Position numbers and translations under genes: made by a program. A stretch of 5,674 nucleotides of DNA from Bacteroidales bacterium (lineage in GTDB: Bacteria; Bacteroidota; Bacteroidia; Bacteroidales; P3). Shown here piece after piece: positions 1-5,336 of the stretch. The DNA lies in assembly GCA_900769785.1 (NCBI GenBank), contig CAAGHV010000046.1, positions 1 through 5,674 on the forward strand, written 5' to 3'. Each line of letters starts with the position of its first letter. The first letter of the stretch is position 1. The notes beneath the pieces are model-generated. The model was not told the origin of the DNA, searched no databases, and saw nothing but the letters and a program-made list of their open reading frames with translations.

Positions 1-12
1 AGTAAGCGCCTA

Positions 13-44
13 TTTTGCATACAAAAGTAAAACAGTATGCAAAA
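13..44. repeat. Perfect 10-bp inverted repeat with 12-nt spacer
   Basis: The left arm TTTTGCATAC (13-22) is exactly complementary to the right arm GTATGCAAAA (35-44), around a 12-nt spacer. The arms contain G and C bases, which makes chance pairing less likely than for the purely A/T palindromes nearby. The spacer holds most of a minus-strand TAnnTTTG element (22-29), so the repeat could be an operator around a promoter. A hairpin is the alternative. It is not followed by a clean T tract on either strand, so I do not call it a terminator. Confidence 0.6.
22..29 (-). promoter_or_regulatory. Possible minus-strand Bacteroidetes -7 element
   Basis: Read on the minus strand, these bases are TACTTTTG, a perfect match to the TAnnTTTG consensus. 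Transcription would start near position 15 and run off the left edge, so a divergent gene could lie there. I find no TTTG or TTG at the expected upstream distance on the minus strand, and such octamers arise by chance in AT-rich DNA. The call therefore rests on the -7 match and its position between the inverted-repeat arms. Confidence 0.3.
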
Positions 45-89
45 ATGTTGTATATAGATGTAATATAAAACAGGTTTGTTATTATTTAA

Positions 90-107
90 TATCTATACAT
101 ATAGATA
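90..107. repeat. 18-bp palindrome (8-bp arms, 2-nt centre)
   Basis: TATCTATA (90-97) and TATAGATA (100-107) are perfect inverted copies around CA. The size and symmetry would suit a dimeric repressor site, but the arms are almost purely A/T. In DNA this AT-rich, one such palindrome in a few hundred bases is not improbable. No promoter element lies beside it. Confidence 0.4.
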
Positions 108-296
108 CACATTAATAATCAGTATATTTATCAAATAAATTAAAGTTATGCTTAAATTTAATTGTAAATTTTGAGGTTATTTGATATATATTCTATTATA
201 AATCATCATTAAGTTGAAAATAAATATATTATATCATTTAATATCAAGTTATCAAACAGGTTTTGTATGGTGTTACACTTGTAAATTTATAAATAT

Positions 297-336
297 TACA
301 ATTGTATCAAAATATTTGTGTATCTTTGTAAACAAA
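297..336 (+). promoter_or_regulatory. Candidate operator sites over the XRE promoter
   Basis: TACAATTGTA (297-306) is a perfect 10-bp palindrome covering the -33 element. TTTGT-AA-ACAAA (325-336) is an inverted repeat that covers the end of the -7 element and the expected transcription start. Further TTGTA words lie at 263-267 and 279-283. Sites placed directly over the two promoter elements of an XRE-family gene are what autorepression would look like. The binding protein is not known, and the assignment is inference from position and symmetry only. Confidence 0.3.
302..328 (+). promoter_or_regulatory. Bacteroidetes-type promoter of the XRE regulator gene
   Basis: TATCTTTG (321-328) matches the TAnnTTTG -7 consensus exactly. 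TTG (302-304) is a partial -33 element at a 16-nt gap, slightly shorter than usual. Transcription should begin near 333-336, about 30 nt before the ATG at 366. This position also decides the gene start, because an in-frame GTG at 318 lies upstream of the predicted transcript. Confidence 0.6.
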
Positions 337-365
337 ACTATAAAACAACAAATCAACACAACGCT

Positions 366-800
366 ATGATAGACAGAATAAACATGCTTTTAAAAGCAAA
401 GAATATTACGGTTTCCCAGTTTACACAAGCTATAAAAATACAAAGATCCGGCATGTCACATATACTTTCGGGCAGAAATAAGCCAAGTTTGGATTTTGTA
501 TTACGAGTATTGAAACGCTATCCCGAAATAAATCCCTCATGGCTTCTTTTGGGCGAAGGCGAAATGTACCTTAGTGACAAAATAGATGTGCAAACTTCTA
601 TGTTTTCGGATAAGAATGAAAGAGAAGATATTGAACATACTTTAGTTGAAGATAATCAATCTACTGAAACTCTGTCAAAAGAGACAAAAAAAACAATAGA
701 TACTATACCTATTATTGGCAATAAGCCACAGACAAGGAAGATAGAAAAGATAATAGTATTATACTCCGACAATACATTTGATGAATACCTAAAAGGGTAG
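366..800 (+). CDS. XRE/Cro-CI-type helix-turn-helix transcriptional regulator
   Basis: This is a 144-residue predicted cytoplasmic DNA-binding protein. Residues 1-52 form an XRE-like five-helix domain. The turn and recognition helix cover about residues 15-35 (VSQFTQAIKIQRSGMSHILS) and are followed by GRNKPS and a leucine-rich helix. NPSWLLLGEGEMY (56-68) is a hallmark end of this Bacteroidetes XRE subfamily. The middle (70-123) is polar and probably a linker. The last 20 or so residues (RKIEKIIVLYSDNTFDEYLKG) form a conserved-looking C-terminal element, perhaps for oligomerisation. No peptidase or ligand domain is visible. The start is the ATG at 366: it fits the domain, and the in-frame GTG at 318 lies before the predicted transcription start. 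There is no Shine-Dalgarno sequence, as is normal for the phylum. Palindromes over its promoter suggest autoregulation. The target genes are unknown; iorAB downstream is a possibility only by proximity. Confidence 0.85.
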   Translation: MIDRINMLLKAKNITVSQFTQAIKIQRSGMSHILSGRNKPSLDFVLRVLKRYPEINPSWLLLGEGEMYLSDKIDVQTSMFSDKNEREDIEHTLVEDNQSTETLSKETKKTIDTIPIIGNKPQTRKIEKIIVLYSDNTFDEYLKG

Positions 801-860
801 ATGAAATTGAATAAAAAGTTTCATTTTCACATTATATTTATATGCTTATTTGTTGTTGTA

Positions 861-891
861 GATAAAAAATAAGTAATTATTTATCTTTTTT
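861..891 (+). terminator. Weak AT-rich intrinsic terminator candidate after the XRE gene
   Basis: GATAAA plus TAA on the left (861-872, with an AAA bulge) can pair with TTATTTATC (877-885) around GTAA, and six T residues follow (886-891). The stem is almost entirely A-U and so unstable, which makes the call tentative. It is the best terminator-like structure between the regulator gene and the iorA promoter. Confidence 0.35.
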
Positions 892-966
892 ATTCTTTAT
901 AAACATTTGTTTTATAGTTTATTATTTGCATTCTTAATAAAAAGTCATTGTGATGGAGTATTTTGA

Positions 967-998
967 TTTGTTTATACCGCAAAAAAAATGTAATTTTG
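967..998 (+). promoter_or_regulatory. Bacteroidetes-type promoter of iorAB
   Basis: TTTG (967-970) and TAATTTTG (991-998) are separated by 20 nt, matching the -33/-7 consensus of the main Bacteroidetes sigma factor in both elements and in spacing. Transcription should start near 1003-1006, leaving an A/T-rich leader of about 40 nt before the ATG at 1044. This is the clearest promoter in the window and suggests strong expression. Confidence 0.75.
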
Positions 999-1043
999 CA
1001 CGTGAAAATGAATAATAATTAAAAACACATATATAGATATATT

Positions 1044-2627
1044 ATGCAAAAGTTACTTTTATTAGGTGATGAAGCAATTGCACAAGGATTCATCGATGCA
1101 GGTGGTAGTGCTATCAATAGTTACCCCGGTACACCTTCGACACAGATTACAGAATATGTAATGAAATCGAAAGAAGCTAAAGAAAAAGGTATAGTAGCTA
1201 ATTGGTGTGCTAATGAAAAGACAGCTTTAGAAGCGTCAATTGGTGTAAGTTATGCCGGTAAACGTGCTATGACATGTATGAAACACGTAGGTTTGAATGT
1301 AGCCGGCGACCCATTTATGAACGCAGCTATCATTGGAACAAAAGGTGTACTTATAGTAGTAGCCGACGACCCAAGTATGTTCTCATCTCAAGATGAACAA
1401 GATAGTCGTTTCTATGGCCATTGGGCAATGATTCCTATGTTGGAACCTTCAAATCAACAAGAAGCATATGATATGGTACACTTCGGTTTCGAGTTGAGCG
1501 AAACATTGTCAACTCCTGTTTTGTACCGTATTCCTACTCGTTTGGCACACAGCCGCGCAGGTATTGTTCGTCGCGAAGCTAAGAAACAAAACGAAATAAC
1601 TTTCCCTCAAAATCCAAAACAATTCGTATTGTTACCAGCCAACGCAAAAGTTCAATATAGAAACTTGATTGACAAGCAAGCTGAATTTACAAAATCATCT
1701 GAAGAATCGGGATACAATAAATATATAGATGGTGCCGACAAAAAGTTGGGTATCATCACTACCGGTATTGCTTATAACTACTTGATGGAAAATTTCCCCG
1801 GTGGTAAATGTCCTTATCCTATTGTAAAAATAACTCAATATCCATTACCATACGCATTCTTGAATAAATTGTATGACGAATGTGAAGAAATATTGGTATT
1901 GGAAGATGGTCAACCATTTGTTGAAGAGTTGATAAAAGGTTTCTTGGGTAAAGGCAAGAAAGTGATGGGTCGTTTAGACGAAACCATTCGCAGAGATGGT
2001 GAAATGAACGCCGAAAAAGTAGCTAAAGCATTGGGTATGCCTGTAAAAACCGGTGCTCCAGTTCCCCAAGTAGTTACAAATCGTCCTCCGGCATTGTGCC
2101 AAGGTTGTCCTCATATCGATAGCTACAACGCTTTGAACGAAGTGATGGCAGAATACAAAGATGGTAAAGTATTTGGCGATATTGGATGCTATACACTAGG
2201 TTTCAATATGGGTGCTATCAACACTACAGTATGTATGGGTGCATCTATCACTATGGCCAAAGGCGCTTCCGAAGTAGGAGTATTCCCATCAGTAGCTGTT
2301 ATTGGTGACGGAACATTCGGACACAGTGGTCTTACAGGTCTTTTGGACTGTATCAACGAAAAAGCCAATGTTGTTGTAATGATTTTGGATAACGAAATTA
2401 CCGGTATGACAGGTGGTCAACCATCATCGGCAAACAACAAATTGGAAAACATCTGTATTGGATTGGGAGTTGATCCAAAGCATATCCGCACAGTAGTTCC
2501 TTTGAAGAAAAACCACGAAGAATTTGTTCAAATATTGAAAGAAGAAATAGCTTACAATGGCGTTTCAGTAATAATTCCTCGTCGTATGTGTTTGGTTGAA
2601 GCCAAAAAACATCTGAATAATAAATAA
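1044..2627 (+). CDS. iorA: Indolepyruvate (2-oxoacid) ferredoxin oxidoreductase, alpha subunit, without ferredoxin domain
   Basis: This is the large, thiamine-diphosphate-binding subunit (527 aa) of a cytoplasmic enzyme that oxidatively decarboxylates arylpyruvates to acyl-CoA, CO2 and reduced ferredoxin. The N-terminal pyrimidine-binding domain (about 1-180) has YPGTPST (27-33) and ANEKTALEAS (56-65), where E58 is the likely cofactor-activating glutamate. A middle domain (about 230-330) follows. The pyrophosphate-binding domain (about 345-515) has CQGCPH (352-357), GDG (421-423), N450 and the DNEITGMTGGQ stretch. Classical archaeal IorA is about 100 residues longer and ends in a two-cluster [4Fe-4S] ferredoxin domain. 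Here the protein stops at PRRMC plus 11 residues, with no CxxCxxC cluster. From memory, forms of about 530 residues are usual in Bacteroidales, so this is not an obvious truncation. It has its own strong promoter and lies 32 nt before iorB. Codons look more C- and G-ending than in the neighbouring genes, consistent with high expression. Substrate preference is inferred from family. Confidence 0.9.
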   Translation: MQKLLLLGDEAIAQGFIDAGGSAINSYPGTPSTQITEYVMKSKEAKEKGIVANWCANEKTALEASIGVSYAGKRAMTCMKHVGLNVAGDPFMNAAIIGTKGVLIVVADDPSMFSSQDEQDSRFYGHWAMIPMLEPSNQQEAYDMVHFGFELSETLSTPVLYRIPTRLAHSRAGIVRREAKKQNEITFPQNPKQFVLLPANAKVQYRNLIDKQAEFTKSSEESGYNKYIDGADKKLGIITTGIAYNYLMENFPGGKCPYPIVKITQYPLPYAFLNKLYDECEEILVLEDGQPFVEELIKGFLGKGKKVMGRLDETIRRDGEMNAEKVAKALGMPVKTGAPVPQVVTNRPPALCQGCPHIDSYNALNEVMAEYKDGKVFGDIGCYTLGFNMGAINTTVCMGASITMAKGASEVGVFPSVAVIGDGTFGHSGLTGLLDCINEKANVVVMILDNEITGMTGGQPSSANNKLENICIGLGVDPKHIRTVVPLKKNHEEFVQILKEEIAYNGVSVIIPRRMCLVEAKKHLNNK

Positions 2628-2659
2628 TTGAATAGTAAATCTGTAAAATAGAAAATAAG

Positions 2660-3229
2660 ATGAAAAAAGATATATTGTTATGCGGTGTTGGAGGTGATGG
2701 TATAGTTTCCGTTGCTAAAATTATTTCAGATGCTGCTTTGAATATGGGATTACATTTGAAACAATCTGAAATTCATGGTATGTCTCAACGTGGTGGTTCG
2801 GTTTTTTCTCACTTGCGTTTGTCGAGCGACGAAATTTACTCCGATGTTATTCCTGAAGGAAAAGTTGACATCATATTATCGAGCGAACCTATGGAAGCTC
2901 TTCGTTATCTTCCATTTTTGGCTGAAGATGGTTGGATAATCACCAACTCAACTCCTTTCATCAACATCAAAAACTATCCCGAGATAGAAAATGTAATGAG
3001 TGAGTTGAAGAAAGTGAAAAACCTTGTTGCTTTCGATGCTAACGAGTTAGCAAAAGAAGTAAAGGCACGTGCCAATATGGTATTGTTGGGAGCTGCTGCT
3101 CCATTCTTGGATATAGAATTTTCTAAATTAGAAGAAGCTATTCACCATATTTTTGATAGAAAAGGTGAAGAAGTAGTAAATTCTAATTTAGCAGCAATAC
3201 GTGCCGGTAAAGAAAACTCTGGGAAATAA
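2660..3229 (+). CDS. iorB: Indolepyruvate (2-oxoacid) ferredoxin oxidoreductase, beta subunit
   Basis: This 189-residue protein is the partner subunit of IorA and belongs to the pyruvate/ketoisovalerate oxidoreductase gamma-domain family (PF01558), which makes up nearly the whole chain. The N-terminal glycine loop GVGGDG (9-14) sits in a Rossmann-like fold. It carries D13 where the family most often has Q (GxGGQG). EIHGMSQRGGSV (37-48) is the family's most conserved stretch and lines the CoA/substrate region. The length is usual for IorB. The ATG at 2660 places the first beta strand at residue 4, as expected. No promoter lies in the 32-nt gap after iorA and a strong terminator follows, so iorA and iorB form a two-gene operon. 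No aryl-CoA ligase (paaK-type) gene, a frequent companion as I recall, is present in the window. Confidence 0.9.
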   Translation: MKKDILLCGVGGDGIVSVAKIISDAALNMGLHLKQSEIHGMSQRGGSVFSHLRLSSDEIYSDVIPEGKVDIILSSEPMEALRYLPFLAEDGWIITNSTPFINIKNYPEIENVMSELKKVKNLVAFDANELAKEVKARANMVLLGAAAPFLDIEFSKLEEAIHHIFDRKGEEVVNSNLAAIRAGKENSGK

Positions 3230-3251
3230 ATAAATATCCTATATTGTTTAG

Positions 3252-3289
3252 GCCGTTGCGTAATGAATATTACGTAACGGCTTTATTTT
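3252..3289 (+). terminator. Strong intrinsic terminator after iorAB
   Basis: GCCGTTGCGTAAT (3252-3264) pairs with ATTACGTAACGGC (3269-3281) over 13 positions, 12 Watson-Crick and one G-U, around a GAAT loop. TTTATTTT (3282-3289) follows as the U tract. It starts 22 nt after the iorB stop and should end the iorAB transcript before ispH. The flank on the other side lacks an A tract, so it is probably one-directional. Confidence 0.92.
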
Positions 3290-3314
3290 GCTGTACAACA
3301 ATAAAATACTTTAG
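3287..3314 (+). promoter_or_regulatory. Doubtful promoter for ispH
   Basis: TTTG (3287-3290) and TACTTTAG (3307-3314) lie 16 nt apart; the second differs from TAnnTTTG at one base. Use of this pair would start transcription at about the ATG at 3318, leaving a leaderless mRNA. It is the only candidate between the iorB terminator and ispH, so I list it with low confidence. Read-through from iorAB is the alternative. Confidence 0.2.
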
Positions 3315-3317
3315 TTA

Positions 3318-4196
3318 ATGAAAGGCGAAATTGAGATAAAGATAGACCAAAATGCAGGTTTTTGCTTTGGAGTGGTAGCTGCTATACATAGAGCAGAACA
3401 AGAATTGTTGAACACTAACAAACTATATTGTTTGGGTGATATTGTTCATAACAATGTTGAAGTGGAACGACTATCAAAGAAAGGATTATCTGTAATAACC
3501 TATTCTGAGTTTGAACAACTTTCAGATGCTAAAGTTTTTATTAGAGCACATGGTGAACCGCCATCGACATACCAAAAAGCAGAAGAACGAAAAATAGAAC
3601 TCATTGATGCTACTTGCCCAATTGTTCTACACCTTCAACAACGTATCAAAAAAGGATACGAAGAGATGAAGGGTATAAATGGTCAGATAGTGATATTCGG
3701 AAAGAAAGGACATGCCGAAGTGGTTGGACTACAAGGACAAACAGATAATAGTGCGATAGTTGTTTCATTGTTGAATGAAATAGAGTCTATTGATATAAAC
3801 AGACCAATACGACTTTACTCACAAACAACAAAAAGTAAGGAAACTTATCAAGAATTGATAGAACTACTGGAAAAGAGATGTAAAGAGGTTGGCAATGAAA
3901 ACTTTATTGCCTATAATACTATTTGCAATAGAGTATCTAACAGAGCTAAAGAATTGGTGGATTTTGCCAATTCGGTTGATATTGTTGTATTTGTTTCCGG
4001 AACAAATAGTTCCAATGGAAAGTACCTTTATGAATATTGTAAAAAGGTAAAAGATAATACCTTGTTTATTTCCGATGAAAATGAATTGAAGATAGAAATG
4101 TTCAAAGATATACATAAAATAGGTATAACAGGAGCAACCTCAACACCTATGTGGTTGATGGAAAAGATATCTCAATGGTTACATGAAAATATATAA
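3318..4196 (+). CDS. ispH: 4-hydroxy-3-methylbut-2-enyl diphosphate reductase
   Basis: IspH (LytB) is the last enzyme of the MEP isoprenoid pathway. It reduces HMBPP to IPP and DMAPP with a [4Fe-4S] cluster, and it is cytosolic. All key residues are visible in the 292-aa chain. The cluster cysteines are C16 (GFCFGV), C100 (DATCPIV) and C203 (NTICNR). The substrate-phosphate histidines are H44 (VHNN), H78 (RAHGEP) and H132 (GHAEVVG), and E134 is the proton-relay glutamate. T171 (SQTTKS), NSSN (230-233) and the serine in GATSTP (S275) complete the pocket. The protein is somewhat shorter than E. coli IspH (about 316 aa), as is usual for Bacteroidetes. The ATG at 3318 fits because the first cluster cysteine falls at residue 16. 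A strong terminator lies upstream with no clear promoter after it. The stop lies 3 nt before the recF start, indicating co-transcription with recF and dciA. Confidence 0.95.
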   Translation: MKGEIEIKIDQNAGFCFGVVAAIHRAEQELLNTNKLYCLGDIVHNNVEVERLSKKGLSVITYSEFEQLSDAKVFIRAHGEPPSTYQKAEERKIELIDATCPIVLHLQQRIKKGYEEMKGINGQIVIFGKKGHAEVVGLQGQTDNSAIVVSLLNEIESIDINRPIRLYSQTTKSKETYQELIELLEKRCKEVGNENFIAYNTICNRVSNRAKELVDFANSVDIVVFVSGTNSSNGKYLYEYCKKVKDNTLFISDENELKIEMFKDIHKIGITGATSTPMWLMEKISQWLHENI

Positions 4197-4199
4197 TAT

Positions 4200-5315
4200 A
4201 TGTATCTGAAGAATATTAAACTATCTAATTTCAAAAGCTATTCGGAAGTAGAAATAGAGTTTTCGCACAATATAAATTGCTTTGTGGGTAACAATGGTGT
4301 AGGAAAAACAAATCTATTGGATGCTATTTATTATCTATCTTTTTCCAAAAGTTATTTTAATTCTATTGATAATCAAAATATAAAATATAATGAACCATAT
4401 TTTGCAATACATGGCAATTATGTATTTGGTGTGGTAGATGATATTCATCAGGTATCGTGTGTGCAAAAACGTGGGCAGAGTAAGCAGATAAAATATAATA
4501 AAAAGTTATATTCTCGAATATCAGATCATATAGGAAAGATACCATTGGTAATGATATCACCATATGATCACGAATTAATTCAAGGTGGGAGTGAGGTGCG
4601 ACGAAAATTCTTAGATGGTGTTATTTCACAAACCGATAATTTGTATCTCGAACAATTATTGCAATACCAAAAAGCCTTGGAGCAACGTAACAAACTTCTA
4701 AAAACATTTTACGAAGATAGGTATTTTGATGAAGCAATGTTATCACTTTGGGATGAGCAACTTGTACGCTTAGGAATGCCAATATACGAGAAGAGAAAAG
4801 TATTTTTAGAAAGTTTTTGTCCAATATTCAACAGTTATTATTCGATGATATCAGCCATAGAGGAACCTGTGTTTATCGAATACGAATCGCAAATTCATAA
4901 TACCGACTATACTGGTTTACTACATGAATCATGGACAAAAGATGCTTATACTCAATATACTACAGTAGGAATCCATAAAGATGATCTGAATTTTAAGATA
5001 GGAGAGGAGTCATTTCCGATAAAGAAGTTTGGCTCTCAAGGTCAGCAAAAAACATTTGTATTAGCACTAAAACTCGCTCAATTTGAGTATATTGCAAATA
5101 GCAGAAAAGTAAAACCAATATTGTTATTAGATGATGTTTTTGACAAGTTGGATATTATCCGCGTGAGACAATTAATTCATCTAGTGGGAACAGAGCGTTT
5201 TGGTCAAGTATTTCTAACAGATACACAACAAGGACGTGTTGAAGAGATATTTAAAGATTCTGTGATTGAACACAAAATATTTACAGTAGAAAAAGATAAT
5301 ATAATTATTCAATAA
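4200..5315 (+). CDS. recF: DNA replication and repair protein RecF
   Basis: RecF is an SMC-like ATPase that, with RecO and RecR, helps load RecA at single-strand gaps and stalled forks. The 371-aa chain has the full set of motifs. The N-terminal LSNFKSYSEVEIEF strand is followed by Walker A GNNGVGKT (30-37). The helical insertion spans about 115-250, with SPYDHELIQGGSEVRRKFLD (120-139). GIHKDDL (257-263) matches the GPHRDDL motif of the family, with I in place of P. The ABC signature SQGQQKT is at 279-285, Walker B ILLLDDVFDKLD at 307-318, and a conserved FLTDTQQG stretch at 338-345. The length is normal for the family. The ATG at 4200 lies 3 nt after the ispH stop without a Shine-Dalgarno sequence, so translational coupling is likely. 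The dciA gene follows after 21 nt. In many bacteria recF sits beside a DUF721 gene; here that pair occurs without dnaA, dnaN or gyrB in the window. Confidence 0.95.
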   Translation: MYLKNIKLSNFKSYSEVEIEFSHNINCFVGNNGVGKTNLLDAIYYLSFSKSYFNSIDNQNIKYNEPYFAIHGNYVFGVVDDIHQVSCVQKRGQSKQIKYNKKLYSRISDHIGKIPLVMISPYDHELIQGGSEVRRKFLDGVISQTDNLYLEQLLQYQKALEQRNKLLKTFYEDRYFDEAMLSLWDEQLVRLGMPIYEKRKVFLESFCPIFNSYYSMISAIEEPVFIEYESQIHNTDYTGLLHESWTKDAYTQYTTVGIHKDDLNFKIGEESFPIKKFGSQGQQKTFVLALKLAQFEYIANSRKVKPILLLDDVFDKLDIIRVRQLIHLVGTERFGQVFLTDTQQGRVEEIFKDSVIEHKIFTVEKDNIIIQ

Positions 5316-5318
5316 TAC

Positions 5319-5324
5319 GAGGAA
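5319..5324 (+). promoter_or_regulatory. Shine-Dalgarno-like sequence before the DUF721 gene
   Basis: GAGGAA lies 6 nt before an in-frame TTG at 5331 and 12 nt before the ATG at 5337. Such motifs are rarely used in Bacteroidetes. Its spacing would favour the TTG, but the protein's usual MK-K beginning favours the ATG. The difference is two residues. Confidence 0.35.
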
Positions 5325-5336
5325 ATTGACTTGAAA

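Larger units (their letters stand above)
1..365. other. AT-rich intergenic region upstream of the XRE regulator
   Basis: This stretch is strongly A/T-rich, has many stops in all frames, and shows no credible coding sequence or RNA gene. It contains a 10-bp inverted repeat at 13-44 and an 18-bp palindrome at 90-107. A wider inverted repeat has arms at 129-138 and 177-186, and two copies of AAACAGGTTT lie at 68-77 and 254-263. The regulator promoter sits at 302-328. The words TTGTA/TACAA occur eight times between 20 and 330. The region probably combines the control region of the XRE gene with that of a divergent gene beyond the left edge, but the latter is inference. Confidence 0.6.
801..1043. 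other. Intergenic region between the XRE gene and iorA
   Basis: No coding or RNA gene is visible in this 243-base A/T-rich gap. It holds a short inverted repeat right after the regulator stop (ATGAAA 801-806, TTTCAT 819-824), a possible AT-rich terminator at 861-891, and the iorA promoter at 967-998. The iorA leader, about 40 nt, is A/T-rich and lacks a Shine-Dalgarno sequence. Confidence 0.6.

Noticed and set aside
333..340. Minus-strand TAGTTTTG with TTG 18 nt away as a divergent promoter
   Set aside because: No coding or structured RNA is visible to its left for over 280 bases, and the match overlaps the better plus-strand promoter. It is mentioned under the operator finding but not called as a feature.
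1..365. CRISPR array, insertion-sequence end or tRNA in the gene-free left region
   Set aside because: There are no regularly spaced repeats, no transposase remnant, and no cloverleaf-like GC-containing arms. The inverted repeats are single and unlike mobile-element ends with target duplications.
801..824. ATGAAA...TTTCAT inverted repeat as the regulator's terminator
   Set aside because: The stem is only 6 bp with a 12-nt loop and has no clean T tract, so the structure at 861-891 is the better candidate.
2628..2659. Frameshifted ferredoxin tail of iorA after its stop
   Set aside because: Only 32 bases separate iorA and iorB, far too short for the missing domain, and they encode no cysteine-rich stretch.
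3148..3155. TATTTTTG, a perfect -7 octamer inside iorB, as a promoter for ispH
   Set aside because: There is no TTTG at the right upstream distance, and the transcript would run into the strong terminator at 3252-3289. Octamers like this occur by chance in AT-rich DNA.
3864..4115. Minus-strand open frame of 83 codons inside ispH
   Set aside because: It lies wholly antisense to a clearly real ispH reading frame and has low-complexity hydrophobic composition, with no family motif or promoter.
4363..4563. Minus-strand open frame of 66 codons inside recF
   Set aside because: It is antisense to recF, shows no recognisable domain, and is explained by AT-rich codon use on the coding strand.
4621..4824. 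Second minus-strand open frame inside recF
   Set aside because: Same situation: antisense to conserved recF sequence, with no motif and no promoter.
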